DNA of 64,000 nt, from contig NZ_JARKMY010000009.1 of assembly GCF_029360725.1 (NCBI RefSeq), positions 310,001 through 374,000 on the forward strand, read 5' to 3'. Positions 9,408 to 18,692 of the stretch are shown here, in pieces. The position numbers were made by a program, and so were the translations under genes. Below the pieces are notes generated by a model. That model saw only the letters and a list, made by a program, of their open reading frames with translations. It was not told the origin of the DNA and did no database searches. The DNA is from Chryseolinea sp. H1M3-3. Its GTDB lineage: Bacteria; Bacteroidota; Bacteroidia; Cytophagales; Cyclobacteriaceae. Each line of letters starts with the position of its first letter. The first letter of the stretch is position 1.

Positions 9408-12400
9408 CTATTTTCGTTTAATGATGGATACCGTTCTGGAAAGTACTTTGCCTGTGTCATTTATTTTTACGACGCATACATATTGCCCAGCAGGTAAAAA
9501 TTCTCCATTGTTACGAGCGTCCCAATCATTTACATAATTATCTTTTCTAAAAACCTGTACTCCCCACCGGTCCAACAATACAACTTCGTTAGAAGGATAT
9601 TTTTCAATATTTTCAATATATAAGAAACCATTCTGACTGTCGCCATTGGCGGTGATCACATTCTTAATATTGAAGTCACTTAATTCTGGTAGCGGCAAAA
9701 TTTTAATCGTAACTGCATCGGTGGCTTCACAATTAGAATCATCTTGAAGGGTCAACGTTACTTGAAAATCTCCCGAGGCCGCGTATTGATGCTGAGTTGA
9801 CGCTTCATTGGATGTTGCATTATCCCCAAAATCCCAGAGAACAGATTTGAACGATGTGTTTGAGGGCTCAAACGAAAAGCTTGCAGGCTCGTCTATCCCG
9901 AGTTCGACAGGGGCAACGATATTTATTACAGGTGTGGGCAGCACTTGAATTGTCAGGTTTGCATTACCGCCGGTGCTGCAGCTATTTTCGCCCGTAACGG
10001 TAATGGTCTCTGACGTTCCTGATACTGCCTTGATAACAGCGGATGTGTTGCTTTGTGATTCGATCTGAAGCCCGGAACTAACTTGCCATTGATAACGCAA
10101 CGCATTGGATATTCCGGTTATCGTATACGTGGACGAGCTGTTGCTACACAAAGCCAGCGCTCCGGATATTATTCCCGAACCGCTCGGTTTGACATTTACA
10201 GTTATCCCAGCCGTTGCAGAATTAACACATCCCGTTGAGGTATTTGTAACCCTCGCATAAAAAATTGTATTATTACTGGCAGCAACATTTGTGGCGTTCG
10301 CAACCGGAGTTGTCAGCCCACTGTTTGTAAACCATGCCACAGTAACACCGCCTGCGCCCCCCGTTATGCCAGGGTTTAGAGAAGTCAGATCGATTGAAGC
10401 CAAACCGGACCCAGCAACATTCTCACAAAAAGATTGCGCCTGGTTGTTAGCCACCGGCCTTGTATTCACAATTATCGGAACTGCGGCGGAGGTCACGGGA
10501 CAAGCTGATGCAGTGGTTACGATACATTGATAACGCACATTATTTAGCCCTGAGGAATTGGAGATCTGAAGCTGATTTGTTGTAGCACCCGAGTACACCC
10601 CTCCATTAGAAAGACTGACATAACCTGCTCCCAAGTCTGCTTGCCATTGGTAATTTAACGATGTACCGGTTGCATTGATGGAGAATGTCGCACCAAGCCC
10701 ATCACAGGCTTGTTGAGGCGTTGGTTGAGCCGTTATTACAGGGGTTGTAATCACATTTATCATAACCGGATTGCCAGGTTGCAGACAGGTTGCCGATCGG
10801 GTTACTCTACGGTAATAAGTCGTCTGTGTAATGCCTGACGGAGGATCATAAGTCGTACCCAAAGCTCCTGGAACGGAAGAGTACGGACCGGCAGATGCGC
10901 TGGCCGACTCCCAATGGTAAGTATATGCGCCCGTACCACCCGAAGCAGTACCACCATCGATAGCCGTGGGATCTCCCCCGCTGCATATGTTCTGATTGGC
11001 TGAAGGTGTGCCTGCCAGCAGCGGTGGGTGCAACGTTAGCGTTACTGCTGTTCTGGTTGCACTTGAGCAAAGCAAAGTTTCGTCGTAAGTTTCAGCATAA
11101 AAAGTTCCTGAAGGTGCATTGGGTAGAAATACACCTCCTAATCCGTCTCCGCCGCTGGAATTTCCTGGTGCAATATTACCACCCGTTGGCGCATCATACC
11201 ATCGTATTTTCTTTCCCACACCAGGGCTATTGACATTGAGCGTTGGTTTTGCATCGCCCGTACAATATTGTGCATTTACTGCACCAGAAGGTGCAGGAAG
11301 AACGATACAAGACGTTGCTGAGGATAATTGATAATTCTGGACGCTGTAACAACCGCCAATGCTGGTGCTATAACTATACAAATCAAATTCATAGTACGTA
11401 CCAGCTGTGAGGCCAGTGATAGTTACTGTATTACCCGAGCCGCTATACACTAAAAAATTTCCTGTACCTATTGCCGAGCCGGTTCCGAAAGCGGCATTTG
11501 CAGTATACGCCTGACCGAACTGCGGCTTAAACGCTGTTGATCCGGCACGTCCAACTACAAAAGCCTGACCGCCACCGGCAGTCCACGAAAGTGTAATGCT
11601 TGTTTGCGTGATGTTGGAAAAAACGGGAACGGTTGGAGATGGCGTAGGTGGTACACAGATTTGAAATCCGTTGGTGTTTATCGTGCCACCTGATACCGAC
11701 TGAATCCCATTGAGCGCAACTACATGTGTATGAATATTGGCCTCAGAACCCGGAACTTCGGAAATGCCGTAGTGTATTTCATTAAAAACAGGTATGCCAC
11801 TCGTTGCATAAAGATCGAACACACCGGATAACACGCCACCATTGATTAGCTGCCCATCGATCGTAAGAGCTCCCCACACTTCGAGTTCATAGGATGCCGC
11901 ATCTAGGATGCCGCCACTTGCAATGGTTGTTCCTGTGGTATTGGCAACGACGCCGGTGGTGCTGGTCAAAGTAACGGTGTGTCCGTTGCCAATAACTACA
12001 TCGCTGCCAGTTCCGGGCGTGAGCGTAGCGGCTGGTCCCGTATGACTTAGGTGTGACCATGTTGCAGGACTGTCCCAATTACCACTTTGTCGGGAATAGA
12101 ATTTACTCTCATCAATTTGTGTCTTAAATGTCCAGCCGGTTGTAAATACAATTCCAATAAAATCATTGGACACGTCATCGCTAAAGACTTTGTTACCGAC
12201 CAACACGTAGTAATCCGTGTTATACAATGGCGTAGTGAGGCCGGAAATCGTCACAACATTGTTAGTGATGCTTATATCCGTTGACGCTCGGGGAATGGTT
12301 TGCACCAACACATTTCCCGTTGTTTGAAAGATTCGTATAGAGGTTTCGTTAGCTGTCCCAGATGTTGTTGAAACCTTGACATTTTCACTGAAGGTCATCG

Positions 12401-13298
12401 AAAGATCTGAATTGACAAAAACATCAGTCGCTCCATTGGCCGGTGATAGCGCAGTGAAGACCGGACTTGTGATATCATAGGCCAACGCCATGTCTCCCAG
12501 ATTTGAACCACTATATATGTTTGTATGACCCGTACCAGTATAACTTACTTTGAAGAGACCATCATATTGTGCAAAAAATATTGTGTTCAGTTCTGGATAA
12601 ACATCCAGACTTATGATCTCATTGTTACCATTATTCCATACCACCGCTGATGCGAACGTGGTAAGATTTAACCTTACGATCTCATAATTGGTGGTGAGCC
12701 GCTGCACGTAGTACAAAACATTGTTTTTGTAGTCCACAGATAATGGTCCCGTTGCAAAGTTTGAAACAAGCGGCTGGTAGAATGTAGCTCCTAAATCGGA
12801 CTCATAAATATTTCCATTGACATCGGAGAAATATAGGTTGTATGTATTTCGATTAAATGAAACGTCGGTAAAATCCTCTTCGGGAATCGGCGCAGGTTTG
12901 ATATTCGTTTGCGGATCGCTGGGCGTGTCGTAAAAGCTACCGAGCCAAAGGTCATCCTGATCATCGTTAACACCGACATAAATGATCTGTTGATCATCAG
13001 GAACAAGATCCATTTGTGCATATCCCGCAAAGACGTAAAACTGACCAATCTGCGTTTCACCCGAACCGTCTAAAGCCGAACGATAAATTTCTTGTGTATT
13101 GGAATAAAACAAATACCCCTCTCCGGCATCAACCGAAAGGTACCTGCCCCCACTTCCAGGCAGCGCCTGTAAGCCAGTTCCATTAAAATTGATGGTTTTA
13201 ATTACATCGTTCTCCGAAAAAAAGAGTTTTTGGGCCAAGCCTACATTACCAAGGTATACACACAACAGTATGGTAATTAGAATCTTAAGTTTGAGCAT
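9408..13298 (-). CDS. giant secreted modular protein with PKD and type B T9SS C-terminal domain
   Basis: 1296 residues with a signal peptide (cleavage after GLAQ). Domains in order: a beta-propeller-like region with YWTD-style repeats (about 25-270); a Big_5/SbsA Ig-like domain beginning FTALSPANGATDVFVNSDLS (about 275-395); a beta-helical G8-like stretch with SGNWDSPATWSH (about 405-540); an Fn3 domain (ITQTSITLSWTAGG, about 565-665); several Ig-like cell-adhesion repeats; a PKD domain (VLWDFGDNATSNEAS); and the gliding-motility/CHU_C type B sorting domain (VITANGDSQNGFLYIENIE, VVLLDRWGVQVF, GQYVCVV). It is exported by the type IX system and probably displayed on the surface. The PorP/SprF gene starts 2 bases after its stop. 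Ligand unknown. Confidence 0.9.
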   Translation of the reverse strand: MLKLKILITILLCVYLGNVGLAQKLFFSENDVIKTINFNGTGLQALPGSGGRYLSVDAGEGYLFYSNTQEIYRSALDGSGETQIGQFYVFAGYAQMDLVPDDQQIIYVGVNDDQDDLWLGSFYDTPSDPQTNIKPAPIPEEDFTDVSFNRNTYNLYFSDVNGNIYESDLGATFYQPLVSNFATGPLSVDYKNNVLYYVQRLTTNYEIVRLNLTTFASAVVWNNGNNEIISLDVYPELNTIFFAQYDGLFKVSYTGTGHTNIYSGSNLGDMALAYDITSPVFTALSPANGATDVFVNSDLSMTFSENVKVSTTSGTANETSIRIFQTTGNVLVQTIPRASTDISITNNVVTISGLTTPLYNTDYYVLVGNKVFSDDVSNDFIGIVFTTGWTFKTQIDESKFYSRQSGNWDSPATWSHLSHTGPAATLTPGTGSDVVIGNGHTVTLTSTTGVVANTTGTTIASGGILDAASYELEVWGALTIDGQLINGGVLSGVFDLYATSGIPVFNEIHYGISEVPGSEANIHTHVVALNGIQSVSGGTINTNGFQICVPPTPSPTVPVFSNITQTSITLSWTAGGGQAFVVGRAGSTAFKPQFGQAYTANAAFGTGSAIGTGNFLVYSGSGNTVTITGLTAGTYYEFDLYSYSTSIGGCYSVQNYQLSSATSCIVLPAPSGAVNAQYCTGDAKPTLNVNSPGVGKKIRWYDAPTGGNIAPGNSSGGDGLGGVFLPNAPSGTFYAETYDETLLCSSATRTAVTLTLHPPLLAGTPSANQNICSGGDPTAIDGGTASGGTGAYTYHWESASASAGPYSSVPGALGTTYDPPSGITQTTYYRRVTRSATCLQPGNPVMINVITTPVITAQPTPQQACDGLGATFSINATGTSLNYQWQADLGAGYVSLSNGGVYSGATTNQLQISNSSGLNNVRYQCIVTTASACPVTSAAVPIIVNTRPVANNQAQSFCENVAGSGLASIDLTSLNPGITGGAGGVTVAWFTNSGLTTPVANATNVAASNNTIFYARVTNTSTGCVNSATAGITVNVKPSGSGIISGALALCSNSSSTYTITGISNALRYQWQVSSGLQIESQSNTSAVIKAVSGTSETITVTGENSCSTGGNANLTIQVLPTPVINIVAPVELGIDEPASFSFEPSNTSFKSVLWDFGDNATSNEASTQHQYAASGDFQVTLTLQDDSNCEATDAVTIKILPLPELSDFNIKNVITANGDSQNGFLYIENIEKYPSNEVVLLDRWGVQVFRKDNYVNDWDARNNGEFLPAGQYVCVVKINDTGKVLSRTVSIIKRK

Positions 13299-13545
13299 TG
13301 TATTGGAGGATAAAACAATACGTTTTTATACGGTTATCGTAGCGAAAGTAATCAATTTGCTAAAGGTTTGGTATAATTAGTTCCCAGCAAACCGTTGAAT
13401 GAATCACCTTTATTTGATAAAAACATACATCAAAAAATAAAACCATCCGAAGACACATGTCATCATAATTTTGTGGTAATCACAACCGGTTTTTACAACT
13501 TTCTTTTCTAAAACCTATCTTCGCATTTTTAAAAAACCTAACAGC

Positions 13546-15198
13546 GTGCTACCAACCCACAACCCAACAGAAACCTCCGCCTGGAAACGGCTCGAAGTTC
13601 AGTTCCTCACCATGCAGGCAACATCAATGCGGGAGCTATTCTTGGAAGATCATGAGCGCTTCTCCAGAATGCATTTGACTTTCGAAGATATATTGGTTGA
13701 CTATTCTAAGAACTTAATTGTTGATGAAACTTTAAAAGACTTGGTCGCTCTAGCCAATGAAGTTGAACTGAAAGATGGCATCAGGGCAATGTTCCGAGGC
13801 GATAGAATTAATCAGACTGAAAACAGATCCGTTCTCCATACCGCCTTACGCAACAGATCTAACCATCCCATTCTCGTTAACGGAGAGGATATCATGCCTG
13901 AGGTGAACAAGGTTCTCAGCCAGATGAAGACCTTTTCTGATAATTTAATTCGCGGCACGTGGAAGGGGTTTACGGGAAAGGCCATTACCGATATTGTAAA
14001 CATCGGTATCGGTGGTTCTGACTTGGGCCCTTATATGGTAACGGAAGCACTGAAGCCTTATTGGCAATCCATAACGCCTCACTTCGTATCGAACGTGGAT
14101 GCTACGCATATTGTTGAAACGCTCAAACACTTAGACCCTGAGACAACATTATTCATTATCGCATCCAAAACTTTTACCACCCAGGAAACCATGACCAATG
14201 CAGCATCTGCGCGGGCATGGTTTCTTGAAAAAACAAATGGTAAAGGCGAGGTTGCAAAACACTTTGTGGCGGTATCAACAAACCAGGCGGAGGTAACGAA
14301 GTTTGGAATTGATGCCCAAAACATGTTTGTCTTTTGGGACTGGGTAGGCGGACGTTATTCATTATGGTCATCCATCGGATTGTCAATTGTCTGTACCATC
14401 GGCTTTGAAAATTTTGAGAAACTTTTGGAAGGTGCGCATGCGATGGACACGCATTTCAAGGAAGAACCTTTTGAGAAAAATATACCAGTTATTCTGGCGC
14501 TCATTGGAATTTGGTATAATAACTTCTTTGGCGCTGCATCCGAAGCCATCCTGCCCTACGACCAATCGCTGCACCGGTTTGCTGCATACTTCCAACAAGG
14601 AAATATGGAGAGCAACGGAAAGTCTGTAGATCGTGAAGGTAATCCAGTGATGTATCAGACAGGACCCATTATTTGGGGCGAACCCGGCACTAATGGGCAA
14701 CATGCGTTCTATCAACTGATTCACCAGGGAACCAAACTGATACCGTGTGATTTCATAGCGCCGGTGCTGAGTCAAAACGCTGTTGGCGATCACCACGATA
14801 AACTACTCTCCAATTTCTTTGCCCAGACTGAAGCCCTGATGCAAGGAAAAACGCAAGATGAAGTTGAGCAGGAATTGTTTGCCTTGGGAATGGATAAGGA
14901 GGCGGTGAAGTGGCATGCCCCGTTTCGTGTTTTTGATGGCAACAAGCCCAGTAACAGCGTCATGTTTAAACTACTCACGCCAAGAACATTGGGTAGCCTG
15001 ATTGCTTTGTATGAACATAAAATTTTTGTACAAGGTGTGATCTGGAACATCTTCAGTTTTGATCAGTGGGGCGTTGAATTGGGAAAGGTGCTAGCGAAGA
15101 AAATTCTGCCAGAATTGAAATCTCCTGAAAACATCACCTCGCACGATTCATCCACTAATGGCCTAATCAATTATTTCAAACGTTTGAAATTCAATTGA
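13546..15198 (+). CDS. pgi: glucose-6-phosphate isomerase
   Basis: Interconverts glucose-6-phosphate and fructose-6-phosphate in the cytoplasm. The 550-residue length is normal for the long Pgi family. Signatures: [14 protein letters not shown] for substrate phosphate binding, the Pgi motif [13 protein letters not shown], the [14 protein letters not shown] segment with the catalytic Glu, and [12 protein letters not shown] with the catalytic His. The C-terminal motif [10 protein letters not shown] is intact. The start is GTG at 13546; it precedes [11 protein letters not shown], the usual N-terminus, and no ATG lies close. It is followed by pfkA and a glucokinase on the same strand, a compact glycolytic entry cluster. 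Confidence 0.97.
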   Translation: MLPTHNPTETSAWKRLEVQFLTMQATSMRELFLEDHERFSRMHLTFEDILVDYSKNLIVDETLKDLVALANEVELKDGIRAMFRGDRINQTENRSVLHTALRNRSNHPILVNGEDIMPEVNKVLSQMKTFSDNLIRGTWKGFTGKAITDIVNIGIGGSDLGPYMVTEALKPYWQSITPHFVSNVDATHIVETLKHLDPETTLFIIASKTFTTQETMTNAASARAWFLEKTNGKGEVAKHFVAVSTNQAEVTKFGIDAQNMFVFWDWVGGRYSLWSSIGLSIVCTIGFENFEKLLEGAHAMDTHFKEEPFEKNIPVILALIGIWYNNFFGAASEAILPYDQSLHRFAAYFQQGNMESNGKSVDREGNPVMYQTGPIIWGEPGTNGQHAFYQLIHQGTKLIPCDFIAPVLSQNAVGDHHDKLLSNFFAQTEALMQGKTQDEVEQELFALGMDKEAVKWHAPFRVFDGNKPSNSVMFKLLTPRTLGSLIALYEHKIFVQGVIWNIFSFDQWGVELGKVLAKKILPELKSPENITSHDSSTNGLINYFKRLKFN

Positions 15199-15210
15199 TT
15201 AATTAGTGTG

Positions 15211-15240
15211 TTGCAAAGTACGCTACGTCCATTATTTTTG
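15211..15240 (+). promoter_or_regulatory. Bacteroidota-type promoter for pfkA
   Basis: TTG at 15211-15213 and TATTTTTG at 15233-15240 are 19 bases apart, an exact match to the TTG-N19-TAnnTTTG pattern. It lies in the 59-base gap between pgi and pfkA, so pfkA and the kinase after it can be transcribed independently of pgi. Confidence 0.6.
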
Positions 15241-15257
15241 ATGGATTTTAGATATTA

Positions 15258-16241
15258 ATGGACAATAAAATTTCGAGAATTGGGGTCTTTACTTCCGGAG
15301 GTGACGCCCCAGGAATGAATGCAGCTATCCGTGCCGTGGTGCGCGCTTGCGCTTACTACAAGAAAGAGTGCTTTGGAATCATGCGTGGTTATGAGGGGAT
15401 GATTGAGGGTGATATCGTGAAACTTGGTGCCCGTTCCGTAGGGAATATACTTCAACGTGGCGGTACCATTTTGAAGACAGCCCGCAGTGAAGAATTCCGC
15501 ACTGAGGAAGGTCGTGCTAAGGCATTTAAAAACTTAAAGGACGAAGGAATCAATGCATTGATTGCTATTGGCGGGGACGGAACCTTTACGGGATTACACA
15601 AGCTTTATGAGCAGTTTCAATTGCCCTCAGTCTGTATTCCCGGCACGATAGACAACGATTTAGCCGGAACAGATTATACCATCGGTTATGACACGGCCAC
15701 GAACATAGCCGTGGAAGCCATAGACAGGATCCGAGATACAGCGCTTTCGCACAACCGATTGTTTTTTATTGAAGTAATGGGAAGAAACTCCGGTTACATT
15801 GCCATCAACAGTGGCATTGCAGGAGGCGCAGCAGCGATTGTAATTCCGGAAGAGGATCTCACCTTCGAGCAGCTCTATGCAGTGCTTGGTGAAGGAGGAA
15901 AAACCAGTAAAAGCTCAAACCTGATTGTCGTTGCCGAAGGTTCGAAAATTGGTGATGCACATACGCTGGCAAAGCAGGTCGCTTCCCGTTCCAACTATTT
16001 TGACATTAAAGTTACCGTATTGGGCCACTTACAACGGGGTGGCTCTCCGACGTATTTCGATCGGGTATTGGCATCGCGTATGGGAGTAGCTGCCGTCGAA
16101 GGTCTGCTGGCAGGGAAAACCGACGTAATGGTAGGTGTCAATGATAAAAAAATGGTATACAATGCCTTTAATGATATCATGAACAGACATCACGTTATCG
16201 ACAGTGAATCGCTAAGAATCGCAAAGATCCTATCCATCTAA
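15258..16241 (+). CDS. pfkA: ATP-dependent 6-phosphofructokinase
   Basis: Phosphorylates fructose-6-phosphate to fructose-1,6-bisphosphate. 327 residues, normal bacterial PfkA length. Signatures: TSGGDAPGMNAAIRA at the N-terminus, IGGDGTFTG with Gly after GGD (ATP-type rather than the PPi-type), PGTIDNDLAGTDYTIGYDTA with the catalytic TIDND, EVMGRNSGYIA, and LGHLQRGGSPTYFDRVLASR. It starts at ATG 15258, has its own promoter, and is 7 bases upstream of the ROK kinase, so the two probably form a transcriptional unit. Confidence 0.97.
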   Translation: MDNKISRIGVFTSGGDAPGMNAAIRAVVRACAYYKKECFGIMRGYEGMIEGDIVKLGARSVGNILQRGGTILKTARSEEFRTEEGRAKAFKNLKDEGINALIAIGGDGTFTGLHKLYEQFQLPSVCIPGTIDNDLAGTDYTIGYDTATNIAVEAIDRIRDTALSHNRLFFIEVMGRNSGYIAINSGIAGGAAAIVIPEEDLTFEQLYAVLGEGGKTSKSSNLIVVAEGSKIGDAHTLAKQVASRSNYFDIKVTVLGHLQRGGSPTYFDRVLASRMGVAAVEGLLAGKTDVMVGVNDKKMVYNAFNDIMNRHHVIDSESLRIAKILSI

Positions 16242-16248
16242 ACCACCA

Positions 16249-17247
16249 ATGAAAGAAAGTAATATGAGAGAATTAACTATCGGGATTGATATTGGAGGAA
16301 CCAATACAAAATATGGAATTGTGGATCGCGACGGAAATGTGGTCTATCAAGGGAGTATTTCTACCGCGCAGTATGAAGAATTTCAGGATTACTTTAACGG
16401 GCTTTCTGCCGCGTTAAGAGAAGCAATAAAAACTGTTCCGGGTGAGCATAAACTAATGGGCGTTGGTGTTGGTGCTGCCAATGGTAACTATTATAAAGGT
16501 ACCATTGAACGGGCAACGAACTTAAAGTGGAAAGGAATTATTCCATTGGCAGATATGATCAAACAAGAATTTGATCTTCCTGCTATTATTACCAATGATG
16601 CCAACGCGGCGGCCGTAGGCGAGATGGTTTATGGTGCAGCAAAAGGCATGAAAGATTTTGTTGTCATTACCTTGGGTACAGGGCTTGGCAGTGGGTTTGT
16701 TACGAATGGTCAACTACTCAATGGCAAACATGGAATTGCAGGTGAAGTTGGTCATACGTCCGTAAATCCCGCTGGCCGTTTTTGCAACTGCGGCAAACGT
16801 GGCTGTCTTGAAACATACGTTTCTGCAACCGGAATTAAGAGAACCGTTTACAAGCTTTTGGCAGACCATTTAGAACCAAGTGAACTTAGAGGTATCAGTT
16901 TTGACAATCTGACCACAAAGATGATCACCGAATCAGCAGTTCGTGGTGACATCGTTGCATTGGCGGCTTTTGAATATACCGGCCGAATCCTTGGGATGAA
17001 ATTGGCGGAGACTATTGTCCATACAGACCCGGAAGCAATCTTTTTGTTCGGCGGACTTTCATTGGCAGGTGACCTGATTTTCAAACCTACCATCAAACAT
17101 ATGGAAGCCAACCTGATGCCATTGTTCAGAGGTAAAATTAAAGTACTACCATCCGGACTTCAAAATCAGGCGGCGCCAATTTTAGGTGCTAGCAGTTTGG
17201 TTTGGAATTACCTTGATAACAAGCACCCGCAAGAAGCGATTGCTTAA
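16249..17247 (+). CDS. ROK family sugar kinase, probably glucokinase
   Basis: 332 residues. It has the N-terminal ATP-binding loop IGIDIGGTNTKYGIVD, the active-site segment ITNDANAAAVGE with the catalytic Asp, the GTGLGSGF phosphate loop, the ROK sugar-binding motif GIAGEVGHTSV, and the zinc site CNCGKRGCLE. It lacks the N-terminal DNA-binding domain of ROK repressors, so it is an enzyme. Placement after pgi and pfkA makes glucokinase the most likely role, supplying glucose-6-phosphate to pgi; other hexose specificities cannot be excluded. Start ATG 16249; an ATG at 16264 is an alternative. It is convergent with the HTTM-like gene, 3 bases between stops. Confidence 0.88.
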   Translation: MKESNMRELTIGIDIGGTNTKYGIVDRDGNVVYQGSISTAQYEEFQDYFNGLSAALREAIKTVPGEHKLMGVGVGAANGNYYKGTIERATNLKWKGIIPLADMIKQEFDLPAIITNDANAAAVGEMVYGAAKGMKDFVVITLGTGLGSGFVTNGQLLNGKHGIAGEVGHTSVNPAGRFCNCGKRGCLETYVSATGIKRTVYKLLADHLEPSELRGISFDNLTTKMITESAVRGDIVALAAFEYTGRILGMKLAETIVHTDPEAIFLFGGLSLAGDLIFKPTIKHMEANLMPLFRGKIKVLPSGLQNQAAPILGASSLVWNYLDNKHPQEAIA

Positions 17248-17250
17248 ATG

Positions 17251-18135
17251 CTACTGCTGTAAGCTGGTCTGTTGACGGCTGAAAAAAGATTTCAAATATT
17301 TCAAGTCAGCATCTTTCAAGAAAAGAATATAAGACACCATCATCGTGCTGGCAAAATCCGGGAGGCTGACCACGATCCATATAAACAGGTGAAAGAACAA
17401 TCCTATTATCAGGATCGGAATCCTTGTTTGTTCCCACCATACCAAGATCACAAACGCCAACTCAAAAATGATGGTCATCCATGACAGTATAAATTGTATC
17501 GTTGGATTTTCAAACATTCCATTGAATGCAGGGTTGAACATTGAATTGAAATGAACAACATAGTCAAAGGCCTGACCAGACTGCCAGGATCTGGTAACCA
17601 ATTTATCCCAGCCAGAAACAAAATAAATGATTACAACCTGGAGCTGACACAAAAACAAGCCGCTATTGTAAGCTGCTTTCTGAATTACTGAGCCGGTATT
17701 GGATTTGAACTTAGGGTGTTTTGCCATCGGAATACACCAAAAGGCAAGAATGAGCAGTAGCATATCCGCACCGTTAGCAAATGGCAGATAAACAACATAT
17801 AAATTCAGCGCAAGCCAGAAGAAAATGGATGTTGTGATATAATGCCTTTTGAAAAAGAAAATGAAAATCATTAGTGCGACAACAGCCGTATTAAAAACGC
17901 TGATATTATGGTCTGCTAAAAAAGCTGGTGCGAGCATAATTTTACCAAACCATGATTTCGGAAGCGTAATATCATGATGGTCCATAACCTGCTGGCTAAA
18001 TGACCAAAGCATGACTACTTTGATCATGGTGAGAAGAACAAGCGATCTAAAAAAAATGCCTGTCGCTCTCGGATTGTTAAAATTCCGGACAAAAGAAAAA
18101 CTTAACTCAATGATCCTATTCCTTAATTTTTCCAA
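17251..18135 (-). CDS. HTTM-like multi-pass membrane protein
   Basis: 294 residues with about 7-8 hydrophobic segments. It shows features of the HTTM superfamily (horizontally transferred transmembrane domain, related to vitamin K-dependent gamma-carboxylase): ATGIFFRSLVLLTM early, and the mid-protein YFVSGWDKLVTRSWQSGQAF. Full carboxylase domains are absent. It starts at TTG 18135, overlapping the last 20 bases of the upstream gene, so the two are translationally coupled. Role unknown; the pair trails the alpha-glucan locus but may be independent of it. Confidence 0.65.
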   Translation of the reverse strand: MEKLRNRIIELSFSFVRNFNNPRATGIFFRSLVLLTMIKVVMLWSFSQQVMDHHDITLPKSWFGKIMLAPAFLADHNISVFNTAVVALMIFIFFFKRHYITTSIFFWLALNLYVVYLPFANGADMLLLILAFWCIPMAKHPKFKSNTGSVIQKAAYNSGLFLCQLQVVIIYFVSGWDKLVTRSWQSGQAFDYVVHFNSMFNPAFNGMFENPTIQFILSWMTIIFELAFVILVWWEQTRIPILIIGLFFHLFIWIVVSLPDFASTMMVSYILFLKDADLKYLKSFFSRQQTSLQQ

Positions 18136-18676
18136 CCGTATTAGGATTATAAGTAAACATAAAAAGGGTGTCGAACGAAAATGATTTTTGTTGCAGATGG
18201 TAATGGTCTAGCCCATACAAAATCCGAATGGAATCTACAGGAAATTTTATCAGCTCATTGGTGAGAAAAGAATTCATTTCCCGAAAAGATGAACTCTTCA
18301 GAACCAGTTCCATGGTATGCTTTTCAGTAACCTGCGCGATTTCTGCTGCTAACATTTTTTCATAGCCGATATAGGCGAGATGTTGTACTTTCCAGGGCTG
18401 ATCAATGTATGCGGCAAAACGCTCCTTTCCAAATTCCCTGGGCTGAGACCAGACGTTATCATGTTTATATTGTATGGCAAGGCGGTGAGAATACTTAATT
18501 CTGGACTCTGTAAAGAAGGGGCCTAACAAAACAAGCTGGCGATAAAGATTTACAACCCTATTGTGAGGAAGAATCTGTTCGGGGGCAAAAAAAACAATCA
18601 CAGACAAAAAAATGTGAATGGCCACAATTACCAATGCAATGAAGCCAATGCGAAATTGTTTTGACTTACTGATCAT
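18116..18676 (-). CDS. membrane-anchored protein of unknown function coupled to the HTTM-like gene
   Basis: 186 residues starting at ATG 18676. One N-terminal membrane segment (residues about 10-30, GFIALVIVAIHIFLSVIVFF) is followed by a soluble region with many charged residues, probably outside the cytoplasmic membrane. I recognise no catalytic motif. Proteins of this size are often encoded directly before HTTM-like proteins, and here the genes overlap by 20 bases, suggesting that the two work as a pair. The upstream GH57 gene ends 16 bases before its start. Confidence 0.55.
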   Translation of the reverse strand: MISKSKQFRIGFIALVIVAIHIFLSVIVFFAPEQILPHNRVVNLYRQLVLLGPFFTESRIKYSHRLAIQYKHDNVWSQPREFGKERFAAYIDQPWKVQHLAYIGYEKMLAAEIAQVTEKHTMELVLKSSSFREMNSFLTNELIKFPVDSIRILYGLDHYHLQQKSFSFDTLFMFTYNPNTVGKIKE

Positions 18677-18692
18677 GCGTGAATAAATAAAA

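Noticed and set aside
10291-10530. Rightward frame opposite the giant T9SS-secreted gene
   Set aside because: Antisense to repeated Ig-like domains, a common source of long chance frames.
13466-13473. TAATTTTG box upstream of pgi
   Set aside because: A perfect -7 box but no TTG at the proper distance upstream, and 70 bases from the start; not called.
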